From: Desulfurellales bacterium
GTDB lineage: Bacteria > Campylobacterota_A > Desulfurellia > Desulfurellales > Hippeaceae
Direction: 5' to 3'
Assembly: GCA_027074255.1 (NCBI GenBank)
Contig: JALTDI010000318.1
Span: forward strand, 1 to 14,948
DNA length: 14,948 nt
Shown: one piece after another, positions 1 to 7,096 of the stretch
How positions within the stretch are numbered: the stretch's first letter is position 1
How the letters are laid out: each line of letters starts with the position of its first letter
The notes under the pieces: generated by a model
Databases searched by the model: none
What the model was told of the DNA's origin: nothing
The model's input: only the letters and a program-made list of their open reading frames with translations
Position numbers and translations under genes: made by a program

Positions 1-932
1 AGTATATAAAAGGCGAAAAATATGGAGAGGCTGATTATTATACCGGCGCTTTTTCCGCTTCTTGCAAGTGTGATGCCGAATACAAATCCTATAATTGATA
101 AAACAAAAACCGAAACGGAGAGCACAAGCATCTTGTTTATTTTATATATAGCATCCAATTCGTGAGATTGTTTATAATAATTAATGAGCTCCTTAATATT
201 CATATAGCGCGTATCGTTTTTGCTTATTGTTTCTTGTTTGCCGTTATTGACCGATAGGGCTATTTCATAATTTTTAATGGCCCCGAATTCTATAACTCCC
301 TTATTTTTTTTATAAATATCTGCCCGTTTAAAATTTATAATCAAACCGAAAGGGATATCTTTAAAATCGGCCTCTTTTGCTGTTATTACACTGCCTTTTT
401 TGGCATAAAAAACATTGTATAGCTTCCTTTTATCGGGTGAAATTTTGTCGGCATATATTGTGGTTGAGTTAAAAGCCGTATAAAATCTCTGCTTTTTTAA
501 ACCGACATATATCTTATTTTTAAAAGCTCTTGTTATGTTAATTCTATATGACAGTTTCGCTTTATATGCTAAAAAAGATATGTCATAAAATAGAACAATA
601 AAGACAAAAACGCTGAAAACAAAAGCCGGCAGGTAGATTCTTTTAAGAGATATTCCCGAACTCCTCATGGCAATTGTTTCTGAATTACCGGAAAGCTGGG
701 CATAAACAAAATTTATTCCTATGGTGAGGGACATTGGAATGGTAAAAATGGATAAAAAAACCGTTGTATTCCAGAAAATGTTTCCCATTATGGATAAACT
801 TACACCTTTTTCAAACAGAATATCGTATATCTTTATGAGATTTCCAATAAGCATTATGAGCGTGGTTATAATGAAAGATATCAGGAAATTTATCGCAATG
901 TTTTTAATGATATATAAATCTATTTTTTTCAT
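1..932 (-). CDS. LptF/LptG-family LPS export permease (partial, C-terminus off window)
   Basis: Reading leftward from an ATG at 932-930, the frame stays open to the window edge (about 310 codons), so the C-terminal part is missing. It belongs to the YjgP/YjgQ family, whose LptF and LptG form the inner-membrane part of the LptBFG ABC transporter that extracts lipopolysaccharide for transport to the outer membrane. The visible order fits: an N-terminal membrane helix, a conserved cytoplasmic stretch (IYDILFEKG, then AQLSGNSETIAMRSSGIS, the coupling region contacting LptB), two more helices, a long periplasmic beta-jellyroll segment, and the start of the C-terminal helices near positions 1-130. 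The ATG directly abuts the stop codon of the upstream prepilin peptidase gene, so translation is probably coupled. With only one copy visible I cannot decide between LptF and LptG. The family call is secure. Confidence 0.9.
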   Translation of the reverse strand, partial: MKKIDLYIIKNIAINFLISFIITTLIMLIGNLIKIYDILFEKGVSLSIMGNIFWNTTVFLSIFTIPMSLTIGINFVYAQLSGNSETIAMRSSGISLKRIYLPAFVFSVFVFIVLFYDISFLAYKAKLSYRINITRAFKNKIYVGLKKQRFYTAFNSTTIYADKISPDKRKLYNVFYAKKGSVITAKEADFKDIPFGLIINFKRADIYKKNKGVIEFGAIKNYEIALSVNNGKQETISKNDTRYMNIKELINYYKQSHELDAIYKINKMLVLSVSVFVLSIIGFVFGITLARSGKSAGIIISLSIFFAFYI

Positions 933-1694
933 CTACACACCGTATATCACCATAAAAAGCCATTGGCCGAAAAACAGATAGGCAAAGGCAGCCAAGGATA
1001 AATAAGGTCCAAAAGGCAGTCTGCCTGTTATATGTTTTTTGCCTATTAATATGAGAACAATACCTATAATGCTGCCCAAAAAAGAAGAAAAAAGGAGTGT
1101 GAAAAAAACGCCTTTTATGCCCAGAAATGCACCTATACCGCTTAACAGTTTTATATCTCCGCCGCCCATCGCATCTTTTTTGAATGCTATTTTACCAAAT
1201 ATAGCCACCAGATACAGTATTAAAAAACCGCTTGCCGCTCCTATTATTGAATTTTTAAGGCCTATGGGTAAAAAATATGAAAAAGATATGCCGAGGATAA
1301 TTAATCCGAGGCTGATTCTATCGGGTATTATGTAGTATTTAATATCTATAAAGCTTCCGACTATAAGGGCATAAACAAACACTAAAAAAGCGGCGCTCTG
1401 ATAGCTCAGGCCGTATTTTAAAAAAATCAACAGACTAACCGTTGCGCTTAGCAGTTCAATGGTAGGATATATAGCGGATATGGGGTGTTTGCAATGCCTG
1501 CATTTACCCTTTAAAAAAATATAGCTTATTACGGGAATATTGTCATACCACTTTATGGGTGTGCCGCAGTAAGGACATGCAGAGGGCGGATATACGATTG
1601 ATTTTGCTATTGGAATCCTATAAATACAAACGTTTAAAAAACTTCCCACTATAAGTCCGAATAGAAAGACAAAAATAGCTGTTAGAGTATTCAT
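933..1694 (-). CDS. pilD: Prepilin peptidase / N-methyltransferase (type IV leader peptidase, A24A)
   Basis: This 253-residue polytopic membrane enzyme cleaves the leader of type IV prepilins or pseudopilins and methylates the new N-terminus. All family hallmarks are present: GSFLNVCIYRIP near residues 17-28; a zinc-type cytoplasmic domain with CPYC (Cys40, Cys43) and CRHC (Cys65, Cys68); and the two catalytic aspartates, Asp117 in the DIKYYIIPD stretch and Asp180 in GGGD (177-180). The presence of the Cys-rich domain suggests both protease and methylase activity. The start ATG overlaps the tatC stop as ATGA (1694-1691), with no Shine-Dalgarno upstream, so coupling to tatC is likely. No pilin or secretion-ATPase gene lies in the window, so the substrates are unknown. 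The symbol follows family usage; gspO or comC would be equivalent names. Confidence 0.95.
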   Translation of the reverse strand: MNTLTAIFVFLFGLIVGSFLNVCIYRIPIAKSIVYPPSACPYCGTPIKWYDNIPVISYIFLKGKCRHCKHPISAIYPTIELLSATVSLLIFLKYGLSYQSAAFLVFVYALIVGSFIDIKYYIIPDRISLGLIILGISFSYFLPIGLKNSIIGAASGFLILYLVAIFGKIAFKKDAMGGGDIKLLSGIGAFLGIKGVFFTLLFSSFLGSIIGIVLILIGKKHITGRLPFGPYLSLAAFAYLFFGQWLFMVIYGV

Positions 1695-2434
1695 TTTTTT
1701 GTAGAGAAAAGGTATGCTACGACTATGCTTATAATATAGAGCAATATTAGAGGCCCTGCCATAAGGAACTGAGTAAATACATCCGGCGGAGTCAGTATAG
1801 CCGCAACTATAAATATAACCAACAAAGCATAATCAGATTTTTTAATCAAATCCTTTGCATTGATTATACCCATTCTTGACATAACAAAAGATATAATAGG
1901 AAGTTCAAAAACAAGTCCGAATGCAACAAGCATCCTTAGAAAAAGCGACATATATTGCTTAATACTCGGCATTGCAGAGAGCTCTTTGCCACCATATCTC
2001 AAAAGGAATGAAAACCCTATCGGCAAAACGATTTTATATGCAAATACAACACCGGATATAAAAAAAAGGCTGAAAAAGAAAACAAATGGTATCGCAAACT
2101 TCTTTTCTTTTTCTTCAAGACCAGGCCTAACAAAGAGCCAAATCTGATAAAATGTAAACGGTATACTTAGAATAATGCCTGCAACAAGAGCAGCTTCCAA
2201 TCTAACCCAAAATGCTTCTGTAACGCCTGTAAAAATAATTTCGCTTCCCTTGGGCAGGGCTTTCTGCAAAGGATTAATGGCTATATTGATTATTCTCTCT
2301 GAGTATGACATAGCAGCTGCAACACCGACGATTATACCGCCCACAACCCATAGCAGTCTTATTCTCAGCTCCTCGATGTGTTCGAGGAGCGTCATATCGT
2401 TAGGGTTTCTTTTCTTTTTCTTTTTCATCTTCAT
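1691..2434 (-). CDS. tatC: Twin-arginine translocase subunit TatC
   Basis: TatC is the six-helix inner-membrane receptor that binds the twin-arginine signal peptide of folded proteins and recruits TatA/TatB. Seen here: the conserved N-terminal cytoplasmic motif MTLLEHIEELRIRL, the first periplasmic/cytoplasmic loop with IWLFVRPGLEEKEKKF (family Pro and Glu), and the VFELPIISF motif, followed by the last two helices. I chose the ATG at 2434 (247 residues) because a GGAAGGA Shine-Dalgarno sits 8 nt upstream at 2449-2443. This places the start 35 bp inside tatB. Other possible starts are the ATG at 2461, with a poorly placed ribosome site, and the ATG at 2395, just after the tatB stop but without a good site. 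The resulting N-terminus has a run of lysines (KMKKKKKR) ahead of the conserved core. It overlaps the next gene by 4 bp. Confidence 0.94.
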   Translation of the reverse strand: MKMKKKKKRNPNDMTLLEHIEELRIRLLWVVGGIIVGVAAAMSYSERIINIAINPLQKALPKGSEIIFTGVTEAFWVRLEAALVAGIILSIPFTFYQIWLFVRPGLEEKEKKFAIPFVFFFSLFFISGVVFAYKIVLPIGFSFLLRYGGKELSAMPSIKQYMSLFLRMLVAFGLVFELPIISFVMSRMGIINAKDLIKKSDYALLVIFIVAAILTPPDVFTQFLMAGPLILLYIISIVVAYLFSTKK

Positions 2435-2648
2435 CAAGTATATCCTTCCATTTTTCTTCAATGTCCTTTTTTACGTCTATGCTGTCAATGTCCTCTTCAA
2501 TCTCCTTTTTTGCTTCGTTCACAGCATCCATAAAAGTCTTATAGATTTTAACGGCTCCCCTTAAAATTTCCGGAAGCCTTTTTGGACCGACAACAACTAA
2601 TGCTATAACAAGAATCACAATCAATTCGGAACTTCCGACTGAAAACAT
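2400..2648 (-). CDS. tatB: Sec-independent translocase TatA/TatB-family subunit, TatB-like
   Basis: This 82-residue protein has the single N-terminal membrane helix, glycine-proline hinge (Gly21-Pro22) and charged amphipathic helix of the TatA/B family. The start MFSVGSSEL with Glu8 and the VVVGPKRLPEI hinge region are TatB-like, since TatB typically carries a glutamate there and the GPxRLPE signature. The tail from about residue 45 is very acidic and lysine-rich. In the Tat system TatB pairs with TatC in the receptor complex, which fits its place as first gene of the unit just before tatC. The start is supported by an AGGAG ribosome site about 7 nt upstream. No second TatA/B gene is visible here. 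Some organisms use one bifunctional protein, so a dual role is possible. Confidence 0.9.
   Translation of the reverse strand: MFSVGSSELIVILVIALVVVGPKRLPEILRGAVKIYKTFMDAVNEAKKEIEEDIDSIDVKKDIEEKWKDILDEDEKEKEKKP
2443..2449 (-). promoter_or_regulatory. Ribosome binding site for tatC inside tatB
   Basis: GGAAGGA on the minus strand, 8 nt before the ATG at 2434. It decides the tatC start in favour of 2434 over the ATGs at 2461 and 2395. It lies within the acidic tail codons of tatB, so tatC initiation is embedded in the upstream gene. Confidence 0.6.
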
Positions 2649-2678
2649 AACAGCTCCTTTTTAAATTCTACGCCTTCA

Positions 2679-2706
2679 AGTTAATAAAAGTTTAACCATT
2701 TGTCAA
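2679..2706 (-). promoter_or_regulatory. Possible sigma70-type promoter for the tatB operon
   Basis: On the minus strand a perfect -35 hexamer TTGACA occupies 2706-2701. The -10 is weak: candidates such as TTAACT or TAACTT lie 16-17 bp downstream, and TATTAA lies only 14 bp downstream. It sits about 55-60 bp ahead of the tatB ATG with no gene between. The -35 is seen directly; the -10 assignment is uncertain. Confidence 0.35.
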
Positions 2707-2722
2707 ACCTCTTTATTTGACA
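2701..2722. repeat. Perfect inverted repeat between divergent promoters
   Basis: TGTCAAA at 2701-2707 and its exact reverse complement TTTGACA at 2716-2722 flank an 8-bp spacer. Each arm contains the -35 hexamer of one of the two divergent promoters. The symmetry could be an operator for a dimeric regulator, or simply two back-to-back -35 boxes. Confidence 0.6.
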
Positions 2723-2745
2723 ATTCATTAAAAATTATAAATAAT
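2717..2745 (+). promoter_or_regulatory. Sigma70-type promoter for the AsmA-like gene operon
   Basis: A perfect TTGACA (2717-2722) is followed 17 bp later by AATAAT (2740-2745), one base from the TATAAT consensus and set in a very AT-rich stretch. Transcription would begin near 2752, just ahead of the AGGAG ribosome site at 2759-2763 and the ATG at 2774. Confidence 0.55.
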
Positions 2746-2773
2746 ACATTAAAAGATGAGGAGTTTTTAGGTT

Positions 2774-4186
2774 ATGAAAAAATTTCTAATATTTCTTCTG
2801 ATAGCCATAGGCGTCGGGTTCATTCTCGTCCAATCGATTAATTTAAACAAATACAAGCATAGGATAGAAAAAGCGGTTTATAATGCCACAGGGTATAAAA
2901 TAAAAATAAAAAACGATATATCCGTTTCGCTATACCCGCTGGGCATAAAGGTATCTAATATTGCGGTAGCCAACCCCACTTCTTTTTATAAGAAAAATAT
3001 CGCACATATAGGCAAAATTTATATAGGCGTAAATCCTTTTTCAATTTTTGGAGGCGGTGTTGAAATCAGGAGCATTGAGATTGACAATTTAAAAATAAAT
3101 ATAGTTAAAAACAAAAACGGCAGGATAAATATAGCCAGTGTTCGAAAGCAGGAAAATAAACATACAGGCGGCAGCTCTAAAAAATCCTTTTCCATTAAAA
3201 AATTAGTTATAAAAAACGCAGCATTGAGTTATATTGACCAATCCGGCAATCTTAATGTGTTAATAAAAAATATAAATATATCTTCATCGTTAAAATATTC
3301 GGCTGAAAAAGGACTTTATAAAGGAATATATCTAAAAGGTAAAGCTGATATAAAGGAGCTTGGAATAAACAAATTAAACGCAGTAGAAAATATAAGTTTA
3401 GTCTTCGATGCGGAAAACGGGATTTTATCGATTGAGCCTATAAAATATATGCTGTTTAAATCGAAGGCAAATATGAGTATAAAAATAAATCTTTCGAATA
3501 ATATGCCTACTCAAATAAAATTACTTGATAAAAAATTAAATCTGCTGCCTTTATCAAAGGCTTTATATAAAAATATCAAGATGAGCGGATTTTTGTTTGT
3601 TTCATCAAATATTTTCTTTAATGCGTCAAATTACAAAAAAAGTCTGAGAGGAACATTTTTATGCGAGGGTAAAAATATAATATTATACGGTGAGGATTTG
3701 GATAGAATCCTGAAGAATGCCGGCAACATCACCTCAGTTGATATTGGTTCCTTTTTTATCGCAGGCCCGTTGTCAATTCTGTCCGACAAGGCCTATTATG
3801 CTGCAAAATCGGCGCAGGGTCTCATTGGCGGTAAAACAGTCATTACGCACCTTTTTGTAAAAGTTAATATTAAAAACGGTATCGGAGATTTATATGATGC
3901 TGCCTTTTCAACAAAAGAAAACAGGATAGCCGCCAAAGGCAAACTGAATTTTATAACTAATAAATACGACAACGTTAGAGTTGCTCTGCTTAATAAAATC
4001 GGCTGCGCAAAGATTATACAGAAGATAGGCGGGAGTTTTTCAAACCCGCATATAGAGGCTGCAAGCATTGTCAAAAGCGGCATAATAGGCAAAATCAGTT
4101 CTTTTTTTAATAAACTTGAAAAATCCTTAGGTATTAAAAAAAAGCGGTGCAGTGTGTTTTATAACGGAGTCGTAAAACAGCCATAG
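2774..4186 (+). CDS. AsmA-family envelope protein
   Basis: This 470-residue protein has one N-terminal membrane segment (residues about 3-20, LIFLLIAIGVGFILV) followed by a long periplasmic beta-rich region. The AsmA N-terminal signature is visible: KYKHRIEKAVYNATGYKIKI, then SLYPLGIKVSNIAVANP, the IEIDNLKINIVKNKNGRINI repeat-like strand pattern, and a C-terminal FSNPHIEA near residue 425. AsmA-like proteins are inner-membrane anchored, belong to the bridge-like lipid-transfer class, and are linked to phospholipid and outer-membrane homeostasis. At 470 residues it is shorter than E. coli AsmA (about 617). The start is supported by an AGGAG site 10 nt upstream and a good promoter. It is followed after 17 bp by the AIM24 gene, so co-transcription is likely. 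Its substrate cannot be read from sequence. Confidence 0.82.
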   Translation: MKKFLIFLLIAIGVGFILVQSINLNKYKHRIEKAVYNATGYKIKIKNDISVSLYPLGIKVSNIAVANPTSFYKKNIAHIGKIYIGVNPFSIFGGGVEIRSIEIDNLKINIVKNKNGRINIASVRKQENKHTGGSSKKSFSIKKLVIKNAALSYIDQSGNLNVLIKNINISSSLKYSAEKGLYKGIYLKGKADIKELGINKLNAVENISLVFDAENGILSIEPIKYMLFKSKANMSIKINLSNNMPTQIKLLDKKLNLLPLSKALYKNIKMSGFLFVSSNIFFNASNYKKSLRGTFLCEGKNIILYGEDLDRILKNAGNITSVDIGSFFIAGPLSILSDKAYYAAKSAQGLIGGKTVITHLFVKVNIKNGIGDLYDAAFSTKENRIAAKGKLNFITNKYDNVRVALLNKIGCAKIIQKIGGSFSNPHIEAASIVKSGIIGKISSFFNKLEKSLGIKKKRCSVFYNGVVKQP

Positions 4187-4203
4187 CACAAGGAGTGTAA
4201 AAA

Positions 4204-4992
4204 ATGATTTGTAATGAGATTGATTATGAAATTATCGGGAATGAAATGCAGATTGTTGAAATTGAATTAGACCCAAATGAAACGGTTATAGCAGAAGCAG
4301 GTGTTATGAACTATATGGAGGATGATATAGCCTTCGAAGCTAAAATGGGGGATGGTTCAAGTGCGAACGAGGGTATGCTGAGCAAAATCATCAATGCAGG
4401 CAAAAGGGCTATGGCCCAGGAATCCGTTTTTATGACACACTTTACAAATATAGGTAATTCAAAAAGGCGCGTTGCCTTTGCAGCACCATATCCGGGTAAG
4501 ATAATTCCTGTTGACCTTGATAAATTAAACGGGGTTATCTATTGCCAGAAGGATGCATTTTTATGTGCAGCTCTTGGAACAAAGATAGATATAGCCTTCA
4601 ATAGAAGATTTGGTGTCGGTTTTTTCGGCGGGGAGGGTTTTATATTGGAAAAATTGGTCGGAGACGGAATGGTGTTTATTCACGCAGGCGGAACAGTGGT
4701 TAAAAAGGAACTCCACGGTGAAACTCTGCGCGTTGACACCGGCTGTCTCGTTGCTTTCGGCGAAGGTATTGACTACGATATACAAAGAGCCGGAGGTTTG
4801 AAATCCATGATATTCGGCGGCGAAGGTTTGTTTCTTGCTACTTTAAGAGGGGAGGGAACTGTTTATCTGCAAAGCCTGCCGTTTTCAAGACTCGCAGACA
4901 GAATAATTGAAAGCGCACCTAAATTATCCGGAAAGCAGGTCGGAGAAGGGTCTGTTTTGGGAGGCCTGGGAAGACTGTTTGAGTCTGATTAA
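4204..4992 (+). CDS. AIM24 / TIGR00266-family protein
   Basis: This 262-residue soluble protein matches the AIM24 family by its glycine-rich beta-prism pattern: an early EAGVMNYMEDDIAFEAKMGDG, then IYCQKDAFLCA, FFGGEGFILEKLVGDG, GTVVKKELHGETLRVDTGCLVAF and a second GGEGLFLATLRGEGTVYLQSLPFSRLA. The repeated GGEG(F/L)xLxxLxGxGxV blocks are typical. The yeast namesake is a mitochondrial protein, but the bacterial role is not established, so no function is assigned. No signal peptide or membrane segment is seen. An AAGGAG site at 4190-4195 lies 8 nt before the ATG. The stop TAA is immediately followed by the ATG of the deacetylase gene, indicating one operon. Confidence 0.88.
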   Translation: MICNEIDYEIIGNEMQIVEIELDPNETVIAEAGVMNYMEDDIAFEAKMGDGSSANEGMLSKIINAGKRAMAQESVFMTHFTNIGNSKRRVAFAAPYPGKIIPVDLDKLNGVIYCQKDAFLCAALGTKIDIAFNRRFGVGFFGGEGFILEKLVGDGMVFIHAGGTVVKKELHGETLRVDTGCLVAFGEGIDYDIQRAGGLKSMIFGGEGLFLATLRGEGTVYLQSLPFSRLADRIIESAPKLSGKQVGEGSVLGGLGRLFESD

Positions 4993-6036
4993 ATGGGAGC
5001 TTTAATTCTTTGCTATCACCATATAAGTTATGGTGAAAGAATCGACCCGGATAATTTTGAAGAAAATCTAAAAACTCTAAAAAAAGAAGGCTTTACACCT
5101 ATCAAATTAAGTGAAATATATAATTACATTGCATCCGGTAAAAATCCGCCGAAAAAAAGTGTTCATATAACATTTGATGACGGCTACGCCGATAATTTCA
5201 TATATGCATATCCTCTTCTGAAAAAATACGGATTTTATGCAACAATTTTTGTCATTGCAAATAAAGTCGCAAATGACATAAAAAGAGCCACATACGACGA
5301 ACTTGTTTCTATGAAAATATCCCAAAAAGTAGATGACCTATTAAGCAAATCAAAATATGTTAGCTGGGAAGAGCTGTCTTTAATGCTTAAAAGCGGGAAT
5401 TTTGAGGTGGGTTCGCATTCACTTAACCACAGGGCTTGTTTTTCTTCAAAAAAAATTGTTACGTTCAACAACAGCGGAACAATCGAGTGGCTTTACGAGC
5501 TGACCGGCGATAAAAGACTTGGTATTCCGGTCTATGAAAAAAAGTGGGACTGTGCGGCAAGGTGTATTAAAGATGATTTAAATTTGCGTAATTATCTAGC
5601 CGATTTCGTCTCACAAAAGGGCGGTATGCTCTTTTTCAAGCAGAAAAATGCAAGGAAAATCATGCTGAAAGAATGTAAAAAATATCTGAGAAAACATACT
5701 GTCTCTTTTGAGATTGAAAGTGAGCAGGATAGATTGACACGTCTAAAAAAAGAAATAACAGATTCAAAAGCGCTTATAGAAAATAATCTTAATACCAATG
5801 CGGATTTTTTCTGTTATCCATGGGGAAATTATGATACTATCCTGATTGATGAGATTAAAAAGGCTTCCTATAAGGGTGCATTAACCTTGGAAATAGGTCT
5901 CAATACAAAAAATACAAATCCTTTTCTTCTAAAAAGAGTGGAGGTAAGAGGCGGAAAATGGCTTAATAAAAGGCTTGGTATATACAAAAGCACGCTGTTT
6001 AGCTCACTTTATTCAAAGGTTTACAGAAAAATATGA
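4993..6036 (+). CDS. Polysaccharide deacetylase (carbohydrate esterase 4) family protein
   Basis: This 347-residue protein contains the NodB/CE4 fold motifs: LCYHHIS at residues 6-12, the catalytic/metal motif TFDDGY (60-65, with Asp62 and Asp63), the zinc-binding motif HSLNH (His142, His146), and FCYPWGNYD near 273-281 in place of the usual (F/S)YPYG motif. CE4 enzymes remove N- or O-acetyl groups from glycans, usually using a divalent metal. Between motif 2 and the FCYPWG motif there is a long stretch of about 125 residues, rich in Lys and Trp/Phe, not needed by the core fold. No signal peptide is visible, so it may act in the cytoplasm on a glycan or lipid-linked precursor. The ATG abuts the AIM24 stop and the 3' end overlaps the next gene as ATGA. 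The exact substrate is unknown. Confidence 0.88.
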   Translation: MGALILCYHHISYGERIDPDNFEENLKTLKKEGFTPIKLSEIYNYIASGKNPPKKSVHITFDDGYADNFIYAYPLLKKYGFYATIFVIANKVANDIKRATYDELVSMKISQKVDDLLSKSKYVSWEELSLMLKSGNFEVGSHSLNHRACFSSKKIVTFNNSGTIEWLYELTGDKRLGIPVYEKKWDCAARCIKDDLNLRNYLADFVSQKGGMLFFKQKNARKIMLKECKKYLRKHTVSFEIESEQDRLTRLKKEITDSKALIENNLNTNADFFCYPWGNYDTILIDEIKKASYKGALTLEIGLNTKNTNPFLLKRVEVRGGKWLNKRLGIYKSTLFSSLYSKVYRKI

Positions 6037-7043
6037 AATTTAGTTTTATTAATATAGCTTTATTGATATTTTCAGTTATATTTCTTGTTATTATAGCGCC
6101 ATTTTGGAAAGCTGCCGTATGGGGCTTAACTCTATCTATTGTTTTTTATCCACTTTTTGAAAGGATAAACGGATATCTAAAGAAACCTACTCTGTCATCT
6201 TTCTCAACGGTTCTTATAATATTTGTTGTTATTGCCATACCTATAACTATTGCCGTTTTTATAACTGTTAACGAAACGGAAAAATTCGCAAGCAATATAA
6301 CCGAAATAAAAATAGCATTTCAAAGCATCGTTGACAAACTGCATAGAATATCTCAACTCAAAATGATAGCCCCCTGGATTGAGAAGGTCGATAATTCAAT
6401 GTTTTCCATACTACAAAACACCGGTGTATTGATTACTAAAAATATTGGAGCAGTATTCTCTCAAACTTACAACATTATGGCAAATTTTCTCTTCTCATTT
6501 ATTATCACGTTTTATTTAATCAAAGATAAAGACAGGTTCATTAACTATATCGCACCTGCCATAGGGGATAGAAAGAGCTTTGAACGCATCTTAAATTCCA
6601 TAAAGGTTAGCATAAATGCAACGGTTCTCGGAGGAGTAGTAACTGCCTTCATTCAAGGTTTTGTCGGAGCCGTTGGTTTTTTAATAGTGGGATTGAATGC
6701 ATTTTTTATGTGGCTGTTTTTGATTGCTCTTTTTTCCTTTGTTCCGCTTGTCGGTGCATCCATCGTATGGATTCCGGCATCCGCATATCTTTTTATAATA
6801 GGCAACTACTTTGGAGGAATATTTATAGCGGCATGGGGTATTTTTGCGATAGGTCTGGTGGATAATTACGTCAGGCCTCTCATTATAGGCAGTAAAATAA
6901 ATATACACCCCATGATTCTGTTTTTCGGTATTCTCGGCTCAATAATAGTCTTCGGACCGATAGGTATTATAGTAGGCCCGGTAGTGCTGTCTGTGTGCGA
7001 TGTTGTAATAAGGGTTTATATAGAGCACAAGAAAGCTTCCTGA
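6033..7043 (+). CDS. AI-2E family transporter (PerM/UPF0118)
   Basis: This 336-residue integral membrane protein has the family's order: two or three N-terminal helices (LLIFSVIFLVIIAPFWKAAVWG), a soluble segment of roughly residues 80-140, a helix pair (FLFSFIITFYLIKD), and a C-terminal bundle. The bundle holds the diagnostic VDNYVRPLIIGSKINIHPM followed by FFGILGSIIVFGPIGIIVGP. Family members have been described as autoinducer-2 exporters (TqsA), Na+/H+ antiporters or permeases of unknown substrate, so the family label does not prove AI-2 transport. The start overlaps the deacetylase stop by 4 bp (ATGA), suggesting translational coupling. A 53-bp gap separates it from the CLC gene. Confidence 0.92.
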   Translation: MKFSFINIALLIFSVIFLVIIAPFWKAAVWGLTLSIVFYPLFERINGYLKKPTLSSFSTVLIIFVVIAIPITIAVFITVNETEKFASNITEIKIAFQSIVDKLHRISQLKMIAPWIEKVDNSMFSILQNTGVLITKNIGAVFSQTYNIMANFLFSFIITFYLIKDKDRFINYIAPAIGDRKSFERILNSIKVSINATVLGGVVTAFIQGFVGAVGFLIVGLNAFFMWLFLIALFSFVPLVGASIVWIPASAYLFIIGNYFGGIFIAAWGIFAIGLVDNYVRPLIIGSKINIHPMILFFGILGSIIVFGPIGIIVGPVVLSVCDVVIRVYIEHKKAS

Positions 7044-7096
7044 GTGCTTAAAAAATTGTTTGGGATTGTTTATGGCCATCATCAGGTTTTACAAAT

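Noticed and set aside
721..981. Rightward open frame inside the LptF/G permease gene.
   Set aside because: It is antisense to a conserved membrane protein gene with clear family motifs. Its Met/Ile-rich product looks like a reverse-strand shadow of membrane codons.
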